Shown here in pieces: positions 1 through 8,400 of a stretch of 64,000 nucleotides of DNA (the stretch's first letter is position 1; each line of letters starts with the position of its first letter). The notes under the pieces were generated by a model that was not told the DNA's origin, ran no database searches, and worked only from the letters and a program-made list of their open reading frames with translations. Origin of the DNA: Flavobacteriales bacterium. GTDB lineage: Bacteria > Bacteroidota > Bacteroidia > Flavobacteriales_D > Crocinitomicaceae. The stretch lies in assembly GCA_947462255.1 (NCBI GenBank), contig CANHOA010000009.1:1-64000 (forward strand), in the 5' to 3' direction. Made by a program: the position numbers and the translations under genes.

Positions 1-480
1 ATAGGTTCATGTGGAAGCTTTAATTACACCAGTGGTTTGGCTGTATTCATTGACTTCAACCAAGATGGTGACTTTACGGATGCTGGAGAAAAAGTATTTA
101 CCAGTGGTGCCGTGGCTAACTTAAACTGTGTGCCAGCGAGTGCCGTTCCGATCAGTGTTACTGTGCCGGCAACAGCGGTTGGCGGACAAACCAGAATGCG
201 TGTTGTGAACCAAGAAAGTATCTCCGGTGATAACATCACCCCTTGTACCATTCAAAGTTGGGGTGAAACCGAAGACTATTTAGTCAACATCACAGGTGGA
301 TCTGTTAACATCCCTTGTCCAGGATCTACCTTCAACCTAAGCAGTACAGCAACTAACGGTGGAGCTCCTTACAGCTACGCTTGGACTGTACTCAGTGGTT
401 CTGCAACCTTATCCGCAGCAAACATTGCGAATCCAACAGCAGTGGTTAACACAGATGCGGTTCTACAACTGACTGTTACT
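1..480 (+). repeat. Segment duplicated at 8088-8567 (copy 1)
   Basis: Aligned by eye without gaps at an offset of 8087 bases, the first 360 positions differ from the second copy at about 16 sites. Similarity falls off after about position 420. The segment covers a GEVED domain and the start of the following Ig-like domain. It is part of the coding sequence of both giant genes. Confidence 0.85.
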
Positions 481-2325
481 GATGTATGTGGTTCAGTGGT
501 TACATCAACCGTTGCAGCAGATATAGCTGAAAACCCAATCACCATAACACCAGCTAATTCAGCTATTTGTATCAACAGTAGCACCACCTTAACCGCAGCC
601 AACGGCAGCAACTACACGTGGACGCCAACCAATGATTTAAGTGCTAGCAATACAGCGGTTGTTGTCGCTAATCCGACAAGTACCGTAACCTACACAGTGA
701 ATGGAACCTATGGAATCGGATGTTCGGGATCAACCAACACCACGGTTACCGTAAATCCATTACCTGTTGTAAATGCAGGTTTAGACCAAACAGTTTGTTT
801 GAATACGCCTGTAGTACTAAACGGTGCAGGTGCAACGACCTACGCATGGAATAACAACGTGAGTAACGGTGTAGCCTTTACGCCTGCTTCAACGACCATT
901 TACACGGTAACAGGAACAGATGCCAATGGGTGTGTGAACCAAGACCAAGTAACCATCTCGGTAAATGGATTACCAGGCGTAAGTGCAGGTCAAGACTTTG
1001 CTATCTGTAATGGATTTGGAGCTACTTTAACCGGTAACGGAGCAAACTCATATGCATGGAACAATAACGTAAACAATGGTGTCGTATTCTTCCCGAATAC
1101 AACTCAAAGTTATGTTGTAACTGGAACAGGAGCTAATGGTTGTTCTAACCAAGATACCATTACCATTACTGTTAATAATGCACCAGTAGTTTCGTTAACC
1201 AATGGTGGAAGTTCTTGTGCAAACGGAACTGTAGCCTTGTCTGCTACAACCACTAACGCTTATGGAGGCTTCTGGACTGCTAACAATGGAGGTGGTGTTC
1301 TTTCGCCAAACGTATCCAACAGTAATGTGGTTTATAACGCAAATCCTTCAGACCCATCAACGGTTAACTTTACCTATGTAGCCTTTAACCAATGTGGATC
1401 TACTACAGCTAATACCACCATCTCGGTCTTAGGTTTACCTACAGTGAACGCTGGTCTAAACCAAACAGCATGTGCCAACAGCAACGTTACCTTAACGGCA
1501 ACTTCTAACGGAACCGTAGTTTGGAACTCAGGTTTACTTAACGGTGTAGCGTTTTTAGCTGCACAAGGAACGACGAGTTATATAGCTACAGCGACAGGGT
1601 CTAATGGCTGTACAAATACAGATACTGTTACGGTAACAGGATTGGCACTACCTAACGTAGGAGCTGGTCAAGACCAAACAGTGTGTGCAGGTGAAAGTGT
1701 TACATTAAACGGAAGTGGTGCAAATAGCTATGCTTGGAACAACAACGTAATCGACGGTGTTCCTTTCACGCCAACTGCAACTGGACAGTACAGTGTAACA
1801 GGAACTGGAAGTAATGGTTGTTCCAATCAAGACAATGTGAATGTAACTGTGAACGCTTTACCAAATGCTATCGTTATAAGTGCAGACCCAGTTACCTTGG
1901 TAGCATCTCCTGCTGGAGCAACTTATCAGTGGATTAATTGTGCAACAGGACAGGCGATTGCAGATGCGGACAACGACAGCTTAGTAGCTACTTCAAACGG
2001 AGGTTACGCTGTAATTGTAACGAATGCAAGTGGTTGTTCAGATACTTCTGAATGTACCATAGTCGATCAAGTTGGCATCTACTTCCCAGAATCTGCCTTT
2101 ATAGGATTATATCCAAATCCAACCAATGGCATTGTAACGCTAGAGTTACCTGCAGATGATGGAGCAATTGCCAATGTATTTGATTCACAGGGTAAATTGA
2201 TTATGAGTATATCCAATGCTAAAAACGGAGAACAATTTGACTTGAGTACCTTAAGTACGGGAGTCTACACTTTCCGAGTGACCTTGAATAACTTAACACA
2301 CATTCAAAAAGTCGTTAAGCATTAA
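1..2325 (+). CDS. Giant T9SS-sorted adhesin-like protein, 3' part (5' end outside window)
   Basis: The reading frame is already open at base 1, so the true start lies upstream; an internal TTG at 37 is not a credible start. The visible part begins in a GEVED domain (calcium-loop-like DFNQDGDFTD, then GETEDYLVNI). It continues through several Ig/PKD-like repeats of about 70 residues with the pattern NAGxDQTVC...YAWNNNVxNGVxFTP...YTVTGTxxNGC. It ends in a type A T9SS sorting domain (GLYPNPTNG near residue 700, then a Gly-Val-Tyr strand and a basic tail). From family knowledge such proteins are exported by T9SS and anchored or released at the cell surface, often serving in adhesion or gliding. 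Ligand unknown. Its first ~480 bases nearly duplicate part of the next gene. A strong terminator follows directly. Confidence 0.9.
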   Translation: MGSCGSFNYTSGLAVFIDFNQDGDFTDAGEKVFTSGAVANLNCVPASAVPISVTVPATAVGGQTRMRVVNQESISGDNITPCTIQSWGETEDYLVNITGGSVNIPCPGSTFNLSSTATNGGAPYSYAWTVLSGSATLSAANIANPTAVVNTDAVLQLTVTDVCGSVVTSTVAADIAENPITITPANSAICINSSTTLTAANGSNYTWTPTNDLSASNTAVVVANPTSTVTYTVNGTYGIGCSGSTNTTVTVNPLPVVNAGLDQTVCLNTPVVLNGAGATTYAWNNNVSNGVAFTPASTTIYTVTGTDANGCVNQDQVTISVNGLPGVSAGQDFAICNGFGATLTGNGANSYAWNNNVNNGVVFFPNTTQSYVVTGTGANGCSNQDTITITVNNAPVVSLTNGGSSCANGTVALSATTTNAYGGFWTANNGGGVLSPNVSNSNVVYNANPSDPSTVNFTYVAFNQCGSTTANTTISVLGLPTVNAGLNQTACANSNVTLTATSNGTVVWNSGLLNGVAFLAAQGTTSYIATATGSNGCTNTDTVTVTGLALPNVGAGQDQTVCAGESVTLNGSGANSYAWNNNVIDGVPFTPTATGQYSVTGTGSNGCSNQDNVNVTVNALPNAIVISADPVTLVASPAGATYQWINCATGQAIADADNDSLVATSNGGYAVIVTNASGCSDTSECTIVDQVGIYFPESAFIGLYPNPTNGIVTLELPADDGAIANVFDSQGKLIMSISNAKNGEQFDLSTLSTGVYTFRVTLNNLTHIQKVVKH

Positions 2326-2331
2326 GAACAT

Positions 2332-2363
2332 AAAAAAGGCTCCCTACTTGGGAGCCTTTTTTT
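2332..2363 (+). terminator. Rho-independent terminator
   Basis: A run of six A, a 7-bp GC-rich stem GGCTCCC/GGGAGCC with a 5-base loop, then seven T. It lies 7 bases after the stop codon of the first giant gene and separates it from the second. Confidence 0.9.
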
Positions 2364-2468
2364 ATACACATCAGCAAAAAAAGAATGCTGTTCTTTTAAT
2401 CTACTGAGAAAACTTTAATACATAAGAGATAAGAAAAACGAATTTACATTAAAATTAAATTTTTAATT

Positions 2469-5400
2469 ATGACTAAAATGATACCTTGTACAAGCAGAAA
2501 TAAGCGCCAATCTTCAAGCAAATTATCTTCCCATATCCCTCACTTTATAAAAACTGCCATGTTTACCCTAGCAATTTTAGTTGCAGGGATGGGGAGTGTT
2601 TCGGCACAAACGCAACACTTTGTAGTTCCAAGTGGAGGAACAGCAGGAACCACCAATGGGAGTGGCGCAGATCCTATTTGCCGTTTTTATGGCTCTATAC
2701 GGTACCAAGTAGTCTATACGGCTGCAGAGTTAAATGCAGCAGGTATGACAGGTTCATCACAAATTACACGCCTTGCATGGAACGTAACTGAATCTTCCGT
2801 TTCATTGGCAAACTACACTGTAAAGATGGCCAATACCATTGCAACAAATTCTGCTGCCCATAACGCCACGGCAACAACTACGGTTAAAAATCCATTTACT
2901 TATGGTATTGCCTTAGGGTATAATGACATTATATTTGATGTTCCATTTACATGGGACGGCACGAGTAATTTATTAATAGAAATTTGTTCAGGCACAACAA
3001 ATCCATTCGCATCTCCCTATGGTGGGGTTCAAGCAAAAACCGCAATAACAAGTGGATCTCGTCATTACAGAGTTGATGGGTCTTCTGCCTGTGGAGTAAA
3101 TACAAACTTAGCTAATACAACGAAACCTTATGTAATGCTTACCAAGGCGGCAACAGGACCTTGTTCTGGCACTCCAAATACACCAAGTATATCAGGTGCT
3201 ACCTCAGCATGTGCTGGTGTCAACTTCAATTTATCATCTGCTGGTGCGAGCTCAGGAACGGGAATAAGCTATCAATGGCAAAGTTCAACAAACGGTGGAG
3301 CTTCATGGAGCCCTATATCAGGGGCAACTGCAACTTCATTAACAACTAACGCAAGTACCAATACACAATATCAATTGGTTACCACCTGCAGCGCTAGTGG
3401 GCTTACAAGTACATCTGCCGCTTACAGTGTAACTATTTCCTCATTTTCAGCATGCACCTGCTTTACCTACCCCGCTATTTATGCATCGAGTACTTTCGAT
3501 GAAGAAATTAGCAATGTTACTGTTGGAAGCATGAACAATTCATCAAGTTGTTCGGTTGCAGCTACTGGTCCAGGTTCAATTTTAAATCAATATGCCAATT
3601 ATGCCGGGGTGGTCACTGGTCCCTCGGCCATGCAAACAAGTGTAGTCAATTTTAGTTTAACACAAACTACATGTGGCGGAAACTATGGTTCGTTTTTCCA
3701 ACTTTATTTGGATTGGAATCAAGATGGTGACTGGCTAGATTTGGGTGAACAGGTTTATTCACAAGGTGCTAGTGTAACTGGTAACCAAACTGTAACTGGA
3801 TCTTTCACGGTTCCTGCTGGAGCTACCGTTGGGGTTACACGGATGAGGGTTGTGCATATTGAAGCAACTGCATCAACAACGAACTATGCACATACCTCGT
3901 ATTTCTATGGTGAAACAGAAGATTATTGTTTTACGGTAAGTCAATTGGTTTCCTGTTCTGGAACTCCAAATGCAGGTGTCGCAAGTATTAGTATTGCTAA
4001 CGGATGTTCTGGAGCGAGTGCCACTTTATCAGCATCAGGCTTATCTACAGGAACAGGTATTTCCTACCAATGGGCCTCTGGCCCAAGTGCTACAGGACCA
4101 TGGACGAATGGTTCAACTTCGGCCTCAACGACCGTTAATCCTACGGCAAATACCTACTACCAACTTACTACAACTTGTGCATCTAGCGGACTAAGCAATA
4201 CGAGCAATGTGGTTTCTTTTTCTGTCAATACCTGTGCAGCTTCCATTACCATGACCGATCAATTCGGGGATGGATGGAACGGTGCCAGCATGAACGTACT
4301 TGTAAACGGCTCGGTATTTCAAACCATTACATTGGCCTCAGGAAGTTCTCAAACGCTTAACTTCTGTTTTCCGACCAACTCAACCTACGCATTAGTATAT
4401 ACAGCAGGTGGATTCTATCCCACAGAAGTTGGTGTAAACATGACCGTAAACGGTTCTCTAGTTTACAATGTAGGATATGGAGGTGCCTCAGTTGGTGCCA
4501 CATTAGTTTCAGGGGTATCATGCCCACCTCCACCTACCATCAGCTCTATACCAAGTAGCGGCTGTCCCGGTGTGCCTGTAAGCATTAGTGGTGCAAATTT
4601 AAGTGGAACTACTGCCGTACAATTTGGAGGTATCAATGCCGCATCTTTTAGCGTGGTAAATTCAAGCACTATTCTAGCCACGCCAACAGCCAATGCAACC
4701 GGAACCATTACGGTAATTACAGGTACTGGTAGTGCAACTAGTTCCTCCGTATTTACCATCTTAGCGCAACCCTCTACACCCGTTATAACTGCATCACAAA
4801 ACCAATTTTGCGGAACTGGCGGCACTGTATCCTTGAGTGCATCAGGTGGTTCAGGCACCTATGTATGGAGTGCACTACAAGGTTCTCCAAGTCTAAGTAG
4901 CACCAGTGGAAGTAACATTACCGCAACACTAACTCAAACAAGCGCTATACAGTTGATATCCACGGCCGGCGGATGTAATAGCGTGGCAACGATTCAAAGT
5001 TTTGGAGTCTATTCCTTTCCATCAATAACACCATCAGCAGTTCCGAGTACGATTTGTGGAGGAACCTCCTCTAGCCTATCAACAGGGCTTAGCGCATCTA
5101 ATTTTACCACGATTTGCATCAACCCAAATCCAGAAACTATTCCAAGTACTGCCACATACCTCGTCAACAACGGTGGAGCTGCAGTGGGATTGGCATCCGG
5201 AAATTTAGATGACGGAGGATGGAGTAATGTTCCCCTAGGCTTTTCATTCAACTTCTTTGGAACGAACTATTCTACCATCAATGTAGGTACCAATGGAGTG
5301 CTCCAATTTGGAGCCTATAATGGTAGTTTTGCCGGTGGCTTAGGTGACTTTACCATTGGCAGCCTTCCAAATACAGTAGATCCGATGGGTGCCATTTACG

Positions 5401-8400
5401 GATGTGCCAACGACTTAAATTGCGCAAATCCTGGAAACAATGTAAGATACTGGACATCTGGATATGCACCAAACCGAAAGTTTATAGCAAGTTATTCTGT
5501 TAACCAATATTTTTCAAGTAATCCGGTTAATTTTCAGGTTATTCTATACGAAACCTTAGGTCAAGTAGATATTGTCGCTACAAACATCATGTCAACCAAT
5601 TCTAAATCCATTGGTGTTAATAGCCCTAATGGTACCATAGGAGCATCAGCACCAAACTGTTCAGCAACGCCCAACACGCCGAATTACTGGTCTGCACAAA
5701 CCGCAACCATTCCGGCAACTAATCCACAGGCTTGGAAATTTATTCCACCTGTCAACTACGTCCAAAACTGGAGTGTGAATCCTACTCCCAATCCTGCCAC
5801 AGGGCAAATCAATGGGGTAACCGTATCCACTCCAACAACCGTCCAGAGCCCACTGTCCACAACGAATTATCAAGTATATATTGAAGACCCTCTATCCGGC
5901 TGTTCTCAAACCTTTCAAACACCTGTCATTGTTATCGCTACCCCTCCAGCACCAACGGCACTTAACTGGAGCCAATGTGGTCCACAAGTGCCACAAGCCA
6001 GTGTAAGTTGCGCTACCTGTACAGGAAATCAAACCTTTAACTGGTATACAGCACCAATCAATGGAACCTTATATCAAGGGGTAATCAATGAAAATTTTAA
6101 TACTTCAACCACGGGAACATTATTCGGAAATGCAGCCCTTTCAGGAGCCCGTTGTGTACTTACGGAAAATGTAGCTTCTCAAAATGGAGCTTTACTTTTG
6201 GGATCTACTGGCGTTAATTCAAACGCATACAATGTCACCTTTGATTTTCAAGTAGCGCCTTCTGATGCCCTTGGCTATAATGGCGCTGATGGTTTCTCTT
6301 ATTCATTTGGAGATGACGTAAGTGCTACGGCAACAACACCAGCTGCAGAAAATGGATCTGGAACTAAGTTGAAGCTAGGATTTGTATCCTACACAAACGG
6401 AGGTAGTGTTGCAGGTATCTATTTAATGTACAATTGTACAGTAGACGAACAAACCCCAACGACTACAGGTGTCATCGCATACTCAAATGATATATCTTGG
6501 AAAAACACCTCATCACCGGTAGCTTTCAATATGAACATTAATAACCTTGGTCAAGTTACCCTAACCTTGAATGGAATCAACATCTTCAACAATATTACCT
6601 TACCTTCCATTTATTTGAATGAAAATAAAGCAAATTGGTTGCAATTGTTCAAAGCAAGAACAGGTGCAGGATTTTCAAGACATGCCATAGATAATGTCCA
6701 CGTGGAAGCACTTCCTGGTCAACAATTTACTAGCGTACAACAAACGGTGAGTAATACGGTAACCTATTATGTACAAACACTAGATGGCTTGTGTGGAAGC
6801 ATCGCGCTAACGCCAGTAACCATTACAGTGAACCAAGCACCAACATTGGCTATTACGCCCGGATTTACAGCGTGTCAAAACAGTTCAACTCCAATTGCTG
6901 TAACGACCGGCACCAGCAGTTTTAACAATTTCAGTTGGTCTCCTTCGGCCTTATTATATTCAAATGCAGCTTTAACTGTGCCGTATGTAGCTGGAAGCAG
7001 TGCGTCGACAGTTTATTTCTCTTCGTCCACTTCTGGTGTACAGCCTACTATAACTTGCACCGCTACAGATAATGGAGTTGGGCCTTTACAATGTGGCGCT
7101 TTAGCGACGACGAACATCACCGTTTTAACAAATCCTACAGCACCAACGATCACCACTTCATTAAATAATGTTTGTTTGGGAGGAACTTCAAACCTATCTG
7201 TGCAATTAGGAGCTACAGGAATTAGCTATTGCGTGCCTACCTACACTACAGGAACTATTTTTGACGATTACATCGGAAGGGTTCAGTTAGGAACCATCAA
7301 CAACGTTACCCTTGGATCGCCCGCTCCGTTTTATACTTTATATCCTAGCACCGGCAGCACCACAACATCCTTGGCTGCAGGATCTACACAAACAATTTCT
7401 TTAAGTTCTGGCACCTATCCATTCAATCAAAACATGGCTGTATGGATTGACTACAACCAAAATGGTGTGTTCTCAGATCCCGGAGAAAAATTAGGAGAAG
7501 TACTTAATGTACCTCAGTTCCCCGCAACTAGCACCATCACGTTTACAGTTCCAGGTACAGCACTTGGCGGAGCAACACGGATGAGGGTAAGAGATGCATA
7601 TTTTACCACCAACCTAGACCCCTGCCTAAGCTATTCTTATGGAGAAACGGAGGATTACGTTGTCAATATTACAGGAACTGCAACCTACTCGTATACTTGG
7701 TCTCCTGCTGTAGCTGGGAATTCAAGCGCCCCAACGGTGAGCACCTTGCCTATTTCTGGATCAACTACATTCACTGCAGTCGTTAACGACGGTACTTGCT
7801 CGAGTGCACCATCCAATGCAATTACTATTGGCATTGCTGGAACACCAATTATTACAACTGCTGCGTCTTCACCTGTTAGTGGCTATTGCGCAAGTGCTGC
7901 ACAATATACCTTCGATGAAGAAATCTTCAATGTATCACTTGGAAGCATGAATAATTCCAGTACTTGTACTACCTTAGCGGGAGGCCCAGGGTCTGCCTTA
8001 GAAACATATTCAAACTTTACTTCTGGAGCAGGAGCTCCTGCGATTCCTAACTTAGCAGCTGGATCAACCACTGCTGGATCGGTAACCGTAGGTTCATGTG
8101 GAAGCTTTAACTACACCAGTGGTTTGGCTGTATTCATTGACTTCAACCAAGATGGTGACTTTACAGATGTTGGAGAAAAAGTATTTACCAATGGTCCCTT
8201 GGCTAACGTAAACTGTGTGCCAGCTACTGCCGTTCCGATCAGTGTTACTGTGCCGGCAACAGCGGTTGGCGGACAAACCAGAATGCGTGTTGTGAACCAA
8301 GAAAGCATCTCCGGTGATAACATCACCCCTTGTACTATTCAAAGTTGGGGTGAAACCGAAGACTATTTAGTCAACATCACAGGTGGAGCTGTTAACATCC